Assembly (NCBI GenBank): GCA_022648295.1
Contig: JALCME010000027.1
Location: 1-55,564, forward strand
Reading direction: 5' to 3'
DNA from: Bacteroides sp.
Lineage (GTDB): Bacteria; Bacteroidota; Bacteroidia; Bacteroidales; Bacteroidaceae
Length of the DNA: 55,564 nucleotides
Shown piece by piece: positions 1 through 7,880 of this stretch (position 1 is its first letter; every line of letters begins with the position of its first letter). The notes under the pieces are model-generated. The model saw nothing but the letters and a program-made list of their open reading frames with translations, was not told the origin of the DNA and did not search any database. The translations under genes and the position numbers were made by a program.

Positions 1-127
1 AGATTATATTGAATACTATAATAACGATAGAATTAAACTTAAATTAAAAGGAAAGAGTCCGCTACAATACCGAACTCTATACACTTAAAATCTTTATTAA
101 TCAGTCCAACTTTTTGGGGTCAGATCA
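1..127 (+). mobile_element. 3' end of an IS3-family insertion sequence (cut by window edge)
   Basis: The window opens inside an insertion sequence. It contains the last codons of a transposase and then, at about 104-127, a terminal sequence (GTCCAACTTTTTGGGG followed by TCAGATCA) that resembles the reverse complement of the IS end at 55459-55482. The exact outer boundary near 127 is inferred from that comparison, since no target-site duplication can be checked. The two copies differ at several positions, so they are relatives and not identical copies. Confidence 0.7.
2..88 (+). CDS. IS3-family transposase OrfB, C-terminal 28 residues (partial)
   Basis: Frame 2 encodes DYIEYYNNDRIKLKLKGKSP and then LQYRTLYT before a TAA at 86-88. 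The pattern of a Tyr-Asn-Asn basic stretch, LKLKG-SP and -YR is the usual C-terminus of IS3/IS150-type OrfB integrases (rve family), after the last catalytic glutamate. The catalytic core lies outside the window, so whether the element is intact cannot be judged. Confidence 0.8.
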   Translation, partial: DYIEYYNNDRIKLKLKGKSPLQYRTLYT

Positions 128-222
128 CTTTTTGTTCCGGGCTTTTTTATTAGCTTATCTACTCTTTAAAGGGATAAGTGAAATGATATATTTTTTAAGT
201 GATAAATAAATATTGTTCTCTG

Positions 223-1794
223 TTATTTTTTTGCATGTGGATAATCAATAGTGTAGTGCAATCCTCTGCTCTCTTTGCGTTCTATGGCTTGGCGTGTAAT
301 TAAGTATCCTACATTTATCATATTTCGTAATTCACAAATGGCTCTGGAGGCTTTACTACGCTTGAAAAGATCTTCTGTCTCTTCATATAAGATATCCAGG
401 CGTACCCATGCGCGTTTTAGTCTTAAGTTGCTACGCACTATACCTACATACGAGCCCATGATTTGATTGACTTCTTTCATACTTTGGGTAATGAGTACCA
501 TTTCTTCGTTCGTCACGGTTCCTTCTGCGTTCCATTCGGGAATTTCATGATTAAATTCATAACGATCCAGCACACTCAACGCATGTTTGGCTGCTGCGTC
601 GGCATATACAACCGCTTCAATAAGAGAGTTGGAAGCAAGTCGATTTCCACCATGCAAACCTGTACAGGAACATTCGCCTACGGCATACAGGCGGTTAATG
701 GAGGATTCTGCATTTAAATTAACCTTAATTCCTCCGCATAGATAGTGGGCAGCCGGAGCAACCGGAATGTAGTCTTTTGTAATATCAATGCCTAGGCTGA
801 GACATTTTTCATAAATATTCGGGAAATGTTTCTTCGTTTCTTCAGGGTTTTTATGAGTTACATCCAAATAAACATGATCATCTCCACGTTGTTTCATTTC
901 ATTATCAATAGCACGAGCTACAATGTCTCTGGGGGCTAAAGATAAACGGGGGTCGTATTTTTGCATGAATTCTTCGCCACCCATATTACGCAATACGGCA
1001 CCATATCCGCGCATAGCCTCTGTTATCAAAAAGCAAGGTCGATCACCCGGATGGTAGAGTGCAGTAGGATGAAATTGAATAAATTCCATGTCTTTAACCA
1101 TCCCTTTAGCACGGTAGACCATAGCAATTCCGTCTCCGGTTGCAACTAATGGATTGGTTGTATTACGGTATACAGCGCCTACACCTCCAGTTGCCATCAA
1201 GGTAACTTTAGAAAGAAATGTATCTACTTCTCCGGTATCTTCGTTTAATATATAAGCTCCATAGCATTTTATACCGGGAGTATGTCGGGTTACAATTATT
1301 CCCATGTGGTGCTGGGTGATGATTTCTACTGCAAAATGATGATTGAACACTTCTATATTTGGATTTGCCTTAATTGCTTTAATAAGACTATCTTGTATTT
1401 CGGCACCTGTATTATCTTTATGGTGAAGAATGCGAAACTCAGAATGTCCGCCTTCCTTATGTAAATCAAATCCTCCTTTTTCATTTTTATCGAATTCAAC
1501 TCCCCAATTTATCAGTTGCTGTATCTGTTTCGGTGCCTCGCGTACTACCTTTTCTACAGCTGCACGATCACTTATCCAGTCACCTGCAATCATAGTATCT
1601 TCAATATGTTTATCGAAGTTGTCTACTAATGTATTGGTTACAGATGCAATGCCTCCCTGTGCGAAAAAAGTATTCGCCTCTTCTAATTCTGTTTTGCAGA
1701 TAAGTGCAACTTTTCCTTTATGGGCTACTTTTAGGGCAAAACTCATGCCGGCAATTCCTGAACCGATTACTAAAAAGTCAAACTCTTTGATCAT
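223..1794 (-). CDS. nadB: L-aspartate oxidase
   Basis: This FAD enzyme oxidises L-aspartate to iminoaspartate, the first step of de novo NAD synthesis; NadA then condenses the product with dihydroxyacetone phosphate. The 523-residue protein starts with an FAD-binding GSGIAG motif (residues 11-16), and carries the FHPTALY and TEAMRGYGAVLRN substrate-site segments and the ECSCTGLHGGNRLASNSL motif of NadB. It lacks the covalent-FAD features of succinate dehydrogenase, so NadB is preferred over SdhA/FrdA. The length is slightly below the roughly 540 residues of E. coli NadB. nadA and nadC are not next to it. It is divergent from the small gene at 1895 and its promoter region holds a 16-base direct repeat. 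Confidence 0.95.
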   Translation of the reverse strand: MIKEFDFLVIGSGIAGMSFALKVAHKGKVALICKTELEEANTFFAQGGIASVTNTLVDNFDKHIEDTMIAGDWISDRAAVEKVVREAPKQIQQLINWGVEFDKNEKGGFDLHKEGGHSEFRILHHKDNTGAEIQDSLIKAIKANPNIEVFNHHFAVEIITQHHMGIIVTRHTPGIKCYGAYILNEDTGEVDTFLSKVTLMATGGVGAVYRNTTNPLVATGDGIAMVYRAKGMVKDMEFIQFHPTALYHPGDRPCFLITEAMRGYGAVLRNMGGEEFMQKYDPRLSLAPRDIVARAIDNEMKQRGDDHVYLDVTHKNPEETKKHFPNIYEKCLSLGIDITKDYIPVAPAAHYLCGGIKVNLNAESSINRLYAVGECSCTGLHGGNRLASNSLIEAVVYADAAAKHALSVLDRYEFNHEIPEWNAEGTVTNEEMVLITQSMKEVNQIMGSYVGIVRSNLRLKRAWVRLDILYEETEDLFKRSKASRAICELRNMINVGYLITRQAIERKESRGLHYTIDYPHAKK

Positions 1795-1800
1795 ATTTTC

Positions 1801-1846
1801 TGTATTTTAGTTGTGCAAAGCTACAAAATATGTATTTTAGTTGTGC
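1801..1846 (-). promoter_or_regulatory. nadB promoter with a 16-base direct repeat
   Basis: TGTATTTTAGTTGTGC occurs twice without mismatch, at 1801-1816 and 1831-1846, a spacing of 30 bases. Between them on the minus strand is TAGCTTTG (1816-1823), a match to the Bacteroidetes -7 box, about 20 bases before the nadB start codon. No good -33 box is seen. Two direct repeats bracketing a promoter look like operator sites for a repressor, but the regulator is unknown. Confidence 0.55.
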
Positions 1847-1866
1847 TTTTCGCAGGTATTTATTCC

Positions 1867-1874
1867 TAAATTTG
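1867..1874 (+). promoter_or_regulatory. -7 box for the PH-like gene at 1895
   Basis: TAAATTTG matches the Bacteroidetes -7 consensus TAnnTTTG and lies 20 bases before the ATG at 1895. The -33 region is a poor match (a T-rich stretch at 1846-1850). The second copy of the direct repeat (1831-1846) is just upstream, so both divergent genes could share control. Confidence 0.5.
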
Positions 1875-1894
1875 CCTAATTCAAAGATGCAACT

Positions 1895-2305
1895 ATGAAT
1901 ATGAATCGAACTTTTCATGCCCGTGTTACTATTGGGCAATATTTATTTCTGTTACTGGTGACTATAGTCGTTGTGCATGAAATGTGGGTGAAACATGCTT
2001 TGATGGCTATTATTTTTATGGTATTGCTGGTTATAGTAATTGAACGTCTGATCCATACTACATATACTTTGACGACTGACGGAAAGCTAATATTATTCTA
2101 TGGTCGTTTTTCCCGTCCAAAGGAAATTTTATTGAGTGATATTGTCTCAATAGAACGTACTTCCAGTATGCAAATAGGTAGATTTGCTTTATTGCGTTAT
2201 TTGCTTTTGAAATATGGTGAAAGGGGTAAATTTGTTGCATTGTTTCCGGTAAAAGAGGACTTATTTATCAGTACCTTCAATGAGTATTCTCAGAAAAGGT
2301 TTTAG
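1895..2305 (+). CDS. small membrane protein with a PH-like domain
   Basis: The 136-residue product has two hydrophobic segments in a hairpin (about residues 12-28 and 34-50) followed by a soluble part that reads like a bacterial PH domain (YTLTTDGKLILFYG, then an EILLSDIVSIERT strand pair). Such small TM-PH proteins are common in Bacteroidales and have no defined function. It is transcribed away from nadB. The second product of the same layout in this window is at 10692-11114. The start at 1895 gives MNMNR; the second ATG at 1901 is equally possible. Confidence 0.7.
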   Translation: MNMNRTFHARVTIGQYLFLLLVTIVVVHEMWVKHALMAIIFMVLLVIVIERLIHTTYTLTTDGKLILFYGRFSRPKEILLSDIVSIERTSSMQIGRFALLRYLLLKYGERGKFVALFPVKEDLFISTFNEYSQKRF

Positions 2306-2467
2306 AATGTAGCTGTTAATTCATGAAACTTTGCTTTATTTACTCGGAGATTTATCTTTAATTTACTATGTTAACAGATTCGCCATCCGGTGAATAAATA
2401 TTAATTATGATTCTTTGTTTGCAGTCTTTTAATCCCTTTTTTCGTCTGTTTTATAAAACAGAGAACA

Positions 2468-3208
2468 ATGGTTTTGAATTGTGCTATTTTACATACGGAT
2501 AAGAAAAATCGCGAACAACTAGAGGCGTTTATTGCTAAGATTCCATATCTTACTTTGGCAGGAAAATATGGTAATCCTGTTGAAGCTTTGAAAGATTATT
2601 ATGAGAATAAAGTACAACTCTATTTCATTGGTATAAAGGGTGATGATACTAATGGAATTGATGGAATGGAGTTTAGCCAGTTATTATCTCCTCCGACGCG
2701 AGTTATTTTTATCGCTGATACGGATCAGTATGCCGCTGAATGTTTTCGTTTGGATGCTTTGGATTATTTGATTTCTGATATTGATTTTCTTGTTTTTTTC
2801 GAGGCGGTAAATAAAGCTTCTCGTTGGTTTTCTTTGCAAAGCTCAACTGCTTCTCTCTCGAAGCAGAAAGAAATGCAGTATCCTAAAATGGTTTATGTAA
2901 AATCTGATAGTCGTATTATCCGGTTAGATTTACCACAGATTTCCTATATAGAAGGTTTGGGGGATTATGTGAAAATTTATAGTAAAGATCAACCTAAGCC
3001 CATCCTTTGTCTCTGTAGTATGAAATATATGGAGGAAAAATTACCTTCTGATGAGTTTATTCGGGTACATCGTTCTTTTATTATTCGTAAAGATTGCATT
3101 CGTACTGTAGCAAATAATAGGATTACATTAGATAGGAAAGATATTCCTGTGGGTGACGTTTATCGAAAAAACTTAAAAAATTATATTTCCAGTTTTCTTG
3201 TGTTATGA
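2468..3208 (+). CDS. LytTR-type DNA-binding protein with a degenerate receiver domain
   Basis: The 246-residue protein has the layout of a LytR/AlgR response regulator: a receiver-like N-terminal half (about 3-115) and a LytTR DNA-binding domain (about 140-243; VYVKSDSRIIRLDLPQISYI, HRSFIIRKDCI, IPVGDVYRKNL). The receiver keeps the late DQYAAECFRLDALDYL segment that makes the family clear, but the phospho-acceptor Asp of FLDI is Gly55 (LYFIGI), the conserved Ser/Thr is Ala83, and the conserved Lys is Ser103. It is therefore unlikely to be phosphorylated in the classical way. No histidine kinase gene is adjacent. Its 3' end is 12 bases from the end of the convergent barrel gene. Confidence 0.85.
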   Translation: MVLNCAILHTDKKNREQLEAFIAKIPYLTLAGKYGNPVEALKDYYENKVQLYFIGIKGDDTNGIDGMEFSQLLSPPTRVIFIADTDQYAAECFRLDALDYLISDIDFLVFFEAVNKASRWFSLQSSTASLSKQKEMQYPKMVYVKSDSRIIRLDLPQISYIEGLGDYVKIYSKDQPKPILCLCSMKYMEEKLPSDEFIRVHRSFIIRKDCIRTVANNRITLDRKDIPVGDVYRKNLKNYISSFLVL

Positions 3209-3220
3209 GGGGTTTTCTTC

Positions 3221-4423
3221 TTATTTCAATTTAAATCGAGATATTTTTTCTCCAAATGTCAGGCTAAGGTTTATGCTAATGCGATTTTCCTGCATTAAAT
3301 TCTTGTGATTGTTCATTTGCTTTCTCCAGGTAGCTCCTAATGATAAATAGGAATAACGAATAGGAAAGCTAATTCCTGTACTAATTTCCAAATTAGTCAT
3401 TTTCCCATTCTTTAATGTTATGTATGAGTTGTTAAAGCCTATACCTCCCATTAATTCAGCGGAACGGGAATTTCGAGGGTGCAATATGTATATACCTCCT
3501 ACATTTATCTTGTGCTGATTTTGATATTCAACCAATGTGCTTGACGAAGAATTACGGCTCCAATTCAGCCAGTTGTAATCGGCTGTCAGCACCCAGCGTT
3601 CAGTGGTTAAAGCAGTTCCTGCTCCTATACGTTCTGGTAAATATTGCTTTGTTTTATGAAAGGAAACGTCCAAATCTTCATCTGTGGATGAACTACTGTA
3701 GGTTAAATTGTTGGTTTGATGCATGATGTTGGGAAAAGCATAGACTAATCCGACAGACCAATGTTGCTTTGAAGAGGAATTCAGATTGTAGTATATGCCA
3801 AGGTCTGAGTATAATGCCTTTTTCTTTGATTCGTATTTAATTACGGAACTTTCTTGTGTTTCTTCTTGATTAATGGTACCGGATACAAAGCCTATATTGG
3901 CTCCTATGGATAAGTTCTTGGACAGAGCAATGGCATTTGTCACATAGAAACGATATAATCCTCCGGTACCTTCGAATAGAGAATATAATGCACCTCCATT
4001 TGTGCCTTCCACTTCATCTTCCGACTGAATGATATATCCTACGCTGCTATATGGAGCGAGTCCTATCATTCCATACCAATGGGGAAATAAGCGAAAGCCT
4101 ATATTTATTCGGTTGGGATTTCCCATACTATTGGAGCTGTGATTCCCCAAAAAAGAATAGCGCGCATACGATATCGTCATTCCTACATCAAAGTTAAAGC
4201 ATGCCGTGTCCATATGGGTTATTGCTGCCGGATTTTGAGTGTTTTGAAAACCGAGTCTATTTAAGGCTATGCCTATATTTCCCATGCCGGCATAATGTCC
4301 TCCGTCACTTGCACTAAGTTCTCCTATTCCATACATGGAGGTTGGAAGATTCGTCGTATTTTGCGCGAATATTGACGTTGTGAATATAATAAGGGAAAAT
4401 GCTGATAAAAATAGCTGTTTCAT
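3221..4423 (-). CDS. outer-membrane beta-barrel protein
   Basis: The 400-residue product has a cleavable signal peptide (cut after about residue 20, ASIFAQ-like), no hydrophobic helices afterwards, many alternating aromatic strands, and ends in ...KISRFKLK. The N-terminal region MGNIGIAL...NPAAI resembles the NPA segment of OmpP1/FadL-like and PorV-like barrels, but I cannot place it in one family. Its start codon overlaps the stop of the DUF4270 lipoprotein gene by an ATGA junction (4420-4423), so the two are almost certainly co-translated. A role as the outer-membrane partner of that lipoprotein is inferred from this arrangement only. Confidence 0.75.
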   Translation of the reverse strand: MKQLFLSAFSLIIFTTSIFAQNTTNLPTSMYGIGELSASDGGHYAGMGNIGIALNRLGFQNTQNPAAITHMDTACFNFDVGMTISYARYSFLGNHSSNSMGNPNRINIGFRLFPHWYGMIGLAPYSSVGYIIQSEDEVEGTNGGALYSLFEGTGGLYRFYVTNAIALSKNLSIGANIGFVSGTINQEETQESSVIKYESKKKALYSDLGIYYNLNSSSKQHWSVGLVYAFPNIMHQTNNLTYSSSSTDEDLDVSFHKTKQYLPERIGAGTALTTERWVLTADYNWLNWSRNSSSSTLVEYQNQHKINVGGIYILHPRNSRSAELMGGIGFNNSYITLKNGKMTNLEISTGISFPIRYSYLSLGATWRKQMNNHKNLMQENRISINLSLTFGEKISRFKLK

Positions 4424-5733
4424 TGTTCTGTATATACTTTAAATCTAACTTCCAGCTTGACTTGCCTGTCTTCGTTTTTTTGGTTTGTAAATATGACTTG
4501 TTTGAAAGTGCTTTTAAAATCATTATCAGTCATATTTAATAATAGTTTTTTGCGATACATGCCCATGGTTCCAAGATTGCTTTGCAAGAAAGAAGTTATA
4601 TCAAATGAATAATAGGTATCACGGCTGAAGGTTTTATCTGTTACCAGATTACCATTTTGCACTGTCGTTCCTGAACTTTCGTAAATTTGGTCTTCTAAAA
4701 CATTATCATCATTGGCTACATAAAGTCGTAATTCTGATGGTAGCTGACTAATTTTATTGTAACTGTTGGCTAAGGGATATAAGTAGAGGGTAGCACTTTC
4801 AATTGAAGTGATATCGCCATATTTCATCAAATTATTTAAGTAAGGGATCTCTATTTGGTCATATATTCCTGTCAATCCCTGCAAATATGCACGGTAATTA
4901 AGTTTTGAGGAGGGTACTGCATTCACATTTCCACTTTTTAAAGCTGCTATGGGAGTATTTGTACGGTCGTGATCTACTCTGGTATAGGCATAATCCATGT
5001 TTGGGCTGAAAGTTAATTTCTTTTCTACTTTTTGTGAGTAAATATCTTCATAGTACAATTTAATAGCCATAGATGTATCATTCACTTGGAATCCGGTGAT
5101 GCATTTATCCGAATTCTCTGGTACAAAAGCTAAGCCGTGAAAATAAGCTTTGAATTTATCTTGGCTGTCAAAAGCTTCTTTTTCTGATATAATATCATCA
5201 AGTATCTTCTGTCCGAAACTGTCTGGCATACGAATTTCCAATTCTTTTTTTCTTCCAGGCCGTGGTGAAAAGAGAAAACTGAAGAGTGGAGTATTTGATG
5301 TTTGAATTTTTGAAGTGTTATACATTGTTTCGTCGTTGGAAAATGATATGGCATATTTGATAGGATAAACATATATGCGTTGCTGAGTTAATGTGTCTCC
5401 CCAATAATTTCCCGAATGAACTAATTTTAATGTAATAGAGTCGAATTTGTAAGAATGATCTTCCTCTGTATTAAAACTTGCTAGAGAATATTCCGTATAG
5501 TATGATGAAGTTATTTTCCCCCATATGCTGTCCTCGTAATGTCCTATTTGGCAAATACTATCGCCTAATGTTTCTATAGAGTCAACATATAATGTACTCA
5601 TACTTACCGTACAAGTATCAGTGATTATATTTCTGAACGAGCTATTTACTAGACTTTTGCCTAATGATGAATTTTCATCTTGGCAAGAGTAGGTTATTCC
5701 TATTATTAATATTAATATTATAGATTTTCTCAT
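4420..5733 (-). CDS. DUF4270 family lipoprotein
   Basis: The 437-residue protein begins with a lipoprotein signal (ILIIGITYSC, Cys at about residue 17) followed by QDENSSLGKSLV, the start typical of DUF4270 proteins. The remainder is beta-rich with repeated SIESATLYLYP-like strands and no enzyme motif. DUF4270 lipoproteins are widespread in Bacteroidota and of unknown function. It forms a two-gene operon with the barrel gene downstream (4-base overlap), and is divergent from a kelch lipoprotein operon. The 180-base space between them holds both promoters. A surface or periplasmic location is inferred from the signal. Confidence 0.85.
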   Translation of the reverse strand: MRKSIILILIIGITYSCQDENSSLGKSLVNSSFRNIITDTCTVSMSTLYVDSIETLGDSICQIGHYEDSIWGKITSSYYTEYSLASFNTEEDHSYKFDSITLKLVHSGNYWGDTLTQQRIYVYPIKYAISFSNDETMYNTSKIQTSNTPLFSFLFSPRPGRKKELEIRMPDSFGQKILDDIISEKEAFDSQDKFKAYFHGLAFVPENSDKCITGFQVNDTSMAIKLYYEDIYSQKVEKKLTFSPNMDYAYTRVDHDRTNTPIAALKSGNVNAVPSSKLNYRAYLQGLTGIYDQIEIPYLNNLMKYGDITSIESATLYLYPLANSYNKISQLPSELRLYVANDDNVLEDQIYESSGTTVQNGNLVTDKTFSRDTYYSFDITSFLQSNLGTMGMYRKKLLLNMTDNDFKSTFKQVIFTNQKNEDRQVKLEVRFKVYTEQ

Positions 5734-5810
5734 TTTATGCGTTGGTTTTAATAGCGCAAAGGAAAATAAAGCATTAGACTTTTCTCTTTGAAATCGCTAA
5801 TCTCGCTCTT

Positions 5811-5838
5811 TTTATCGATGAAGGCGTTAGCCGATAAA
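5811..5838. promoter_or_regulatory. 7-base inverted repeat in the divergent DUF4270/kelch promoter region
   Basis: TTTATCG (5811-5817) and CGATAAA (5832-5838) form a perfect inverted repeat with a 14-base gap, centred between the two divergent operons and just upstream of the kelch promoter. It could be an operator for a dimeric regulator. A chance match of this length is possible. Confidence 0.3.
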
Positions 5839-5860
5839 TTCACCTTATTCGTCGGTAGTT

Positions 5861-5892
5861 TTTGTGTCCTTCATTTTACCCCTTTATTTTCG
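5861..5892 (+). promoter_or_regulatory. promoter of the kelch lipoprotein operon
   Basis: TTTG at 5861-5864 is followed after 20 bases by TATTTTCG at 5885-5892, one base from the Bacteroidetes TAnnTTTG box, with near-ideal spacing. The expected transcript start near 5897-5899 falls after the possible ATG at 5864, which argues that the kelch protein starts at 5900 or later. Confidence 0.55.
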
Positions 5893-5911
5893 TGCAAAAA
5901 TGAGATTAAAT

Positions 5912-6955
5912 ATGAAAATGAATAAGCAGCTTTTAGGGTTTTTATTCCTGTCTTTATGCGTGTTTTGCAGTTGTACGGAAGAAGAGGACTACACGCAAGG
6001 AGTGTGGATTAGAAAATCGGATTTAAATGGAGTGGCACGTGCTCAGGCATGTAGTTTTACAATTGGTAATTACGGATATATTTGTTGCGGAACTACAGGA
6101 AAGACTACGTTACAAAAAGATGTTTGGAAGTACAATATTGAAGATAATTATTGGACACAATGTGCTTCTCTCCCCGATGGAGCAGCTGCGCGCATTGATG
6201 CAGCAGGATTTGCCCTTAATGGGAAAGGTTATATTACTACAGGAGCCATTAGAGATGATCCTTATTATTTGGCTGATACCTGGGAATATGATCCGACTGC
6301 AGATTCCTGGATGCAGAAAGATGATTTTGCTGGAGGCAAACGTTATGGTGCCATTGCTTTTTCCATTGGTTCTTATGGGTATGTTGGTACAGGGTATGAT
6401 GATAATTATCTGAAAGATATTTATCGGTTTGATCCGACTGCAGAATCGGGGCATCAGTGGGAAATAGTAAATGGATATGGTGGAGAGAAACGTATTTATG
6501 GTAATGTATTTGTGATTGATGATGTTGCTTACATTTGTTGTGGAGAAAATAATGGTGGTTATCCTGGTGATTTTTGGAAATTTGATGGTACTACATGGAC
6601 CCGGCTACGTGATATACAAGATGATGGGGATAGTGATACCACTTATGATGATGATACAAATGACGACTATAGTATAGTAAGGAAGCATGCAGTGGCATTT
6701 GTTATTGATGGAAAAGGTTACATTACTACCGGGACATCAGGTAGCTTACGTACTGATTATTGGGTATATGATCCGAGTGTTGATTTGTGGTATGGAGATA
6801 GTGATGATGATTTTACAGCTTTTAAAGGGACATCTCGTGAATTTGCTGTTTCATTTTCTACCGGAACACGTGGCTTTGTTTTGACGGGGACTAATGGCTT
6901 ATATTTTGAAGATATGTGGGAACTTTTGCCCTATGAAAAACAAGATACAAATTAA
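5912..6955 (+). CDS. kelch-type beta-propeller lipoprotein
   Basis: From the ATG at 5912 the product is 347 residues. MKMNKQLLGFLFLSLCVFCS precedes Cys-Thr-Glu-Glu-Glu, a lipoprotein signal with the acidic residues after the cysteine that favour surface export in Bacteroides. The rest is a chain of about six kelch repeats, each with paired glycines before a tyrosine (GNYGYICCG, GKGYITTG, GSYGYVGTG) and a conserved W/Y pattern (DVWKYN, DTWEYDP, DYWVYDP). Kelch propellers bind proteins or glycans; no ligand can be named. Starts at 5900, 5912 and 5918 are all possible; an earlier ATG at 5864 lies in the -33 box. The gene overlaps the next by 23 bases. Confidence 0.8.
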   Translation: MKMNKQLLGFLFLSLCVFCSCTEEEDYTQGVWIRKSDLNGVARAQACSFTIGNYGYICCGTTGKTTLQKDVWKYNIEDNYWTQCASLPDGAAARIDAAGFALNGKGYITTGAIRDDPYYLADTWEYDPTADSWMQKDDFAGGKRYGAIAFSIGSYGYVGTGYDDNYLKDIYRFDPTAESGHQWEIVNGYGGEKRIYGNVFVIDDVAYICCGENNGGYPGDFWKFDGTTWTRLRDIQDDGDSDTTYDDDTNDDYSIVRKHAVAFVIDGKGYITTGTSGSLRTDYWVYDPSVDLWYGDSDDDFTAFKGTSREFAVSFSTGTRGFVLTGTNGLYFEDMWELLPYEKQDTN

Positions 6956-7283
6956 ATTCTCAATAAGTTTATTATTTATAATTCTAGGCATGTTACTGAT
7001 TATTTCAGTAGCATGCTTTTGTTGGTACGGCAATAGAAAAAAGCTTCATTGTGAAGCGGTGCTGTTAGAAAAAGGTTATGGGTATGTTGTCCTCTATGGA
7101 AAAGATACTTTAATTTATCAGCCTTATATACCGGCTATTGGTAAGAAGGTTACTTTTGGCACGGAAGAAGATGCTTTGAAGGTTGCTAATATCGTTTGTC
7201 GCAAATTAGTTCAAAAAACACCTCCTAGTGTGACTAAAAATGAACTTGATTCTTTAGGGATTTTTGTTCCGAAAACAAAATAA
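6933..7283 (+). CDS. DUF4907 family single-pass membrane protein
   Basis: The 116-residue product starts at the ATG inside the end of the kelch gene (23-base overlap in another frame). It has one membrane segment (about residues 8-29) and a short extracytoplasmic domain with the DUF4907 pattern: EKGYGYVVLYGKDTLIYQPY, IPAIGKKVTF, ALKVANIVCRKL and then VTKNELDSLGI. DUF4907 proteins are often found beside kelch proteins in Bacteroidota; the function is not known. Translational coupling to the kelch gene suggests they act together at the cell envelope. The start at 6894 in the same frame is rejected because it would put extra non-hydrophobic residues in front of a normal signal-anchor. Confidence 0.75.
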   Translation: MKNKIQIKFSISLLFIILGMLLIISVACFCWYGNRKKLHCEAVLLEKGYGYVVLYGKDTLIYQPYIPAIGKKVTFGTEEDALKVANIVCRKLVQKTPPSVTKNELDSLGIFVPKTK

Positions 7284-7297
7284 GAGGTTCTTTTTTG

Positions 7298-7349
7298 AGG
7301 CAAGAATAATAAAGATTGTTTTCAACAAATGTATTTATTATTCTTGCCT
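7298..7349 (+). terminator. stem-loop after the DUF4907 gene
   Basis: AGGCAAGAATAATAAA (7298-7313) and its perfect reverse complement (7334-7349) form a 16-base-pair stem with a 20-base loop, 14 bases after the stop codon. There is no long U-run after it, so it may end transcription weakly or protect the 3' end of the mRNA. Confidence 0.5.
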
Positions 7350-7377
7350 AAGTTCTATTTTGTCAGCTTATCAGCTT

Positions 7378-7466
7378 AAGACATGGTTGGTCTACGAGGA
7401 AAGCCCCGTTTGTCGTAGACCAACCATGTCTTGCTCGTAGAGAAACGACCCCTTTCTCGTAGTGCT
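7378..7466. repeat. 22-base-period palindromic array (first of three in the window)
   Basis: The arms at 7378-7397 and 7413-7432 are a perfect 20-base inverted repeat. Inside and after it TCGTAG recurs every 22 bases (7413, 7435, 7457), and its near-complement TCTACG sits at 7391, again 22 bases earlier. A second small stem, AGAAA with TTTCT, lies at 7441-7456. Ten-base cores thus alternate with 12-base spacers, the same geometry as at 22388 and 44019 although the bases differ. It lies 95 bases after a stop codon and upstream of the codirectional GH31 gene. Confidence 0.65.
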
Positions 7467-7880
7467 TTTGTACTACTATTATAATCGCTGATATACAGTT
7501 ATTTATGTTTTTATCTTTTGCCGCTGTTTTTCTTAATATGTCTTTTGTTATGAAGTTAATTTATCCTTTTCTCTTTTTCTGATTTCTTGCTTACCGCTGG
7601 GGGATTTGAGCTTATATAATATCATTTTGAATATATTATTGCATAATTTGACGTAATTGTTGCGTCCTTTTTATGAGTATTGAACTAATATTGTATTATA
7701 GTTTGATATCTTTATTTGTTCTGTAATAGTGTCTTCTTGAAATAGTAAAGTAGAAAGGCGACAATTAAAATACCTGTTAGTTTATAAATGAGTAATTTGG
7801 GTATTTACTACATTTGTGTGTGTTCATAGAAATATATAATCGACTGATAACTAATAATGTTTTATTAATATTATAATCTT
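7467..7880 (+). other. long AT-rich leader region of the GH31 gene
   Basis: No gene is seen between the array and the GH31 start. The stretch is AT-rich with several weak inverted repeats. TACATTTG at 7809-7816 matches the Bacteroidetes -7 box and would give a leader of about 60 bases; no good -33 box is at the right distance. I see no riboswitch-like fold that I can name. Confidence 0.4.

Noticed and set aside
7378..7466. CRISPR array, because of the short regular period
   Set aside because: The 22-base period has no constant repeat with variable spacers of 25-40 bases; cores flip orientation and spacers are palindromic. No cas gene is in the window.
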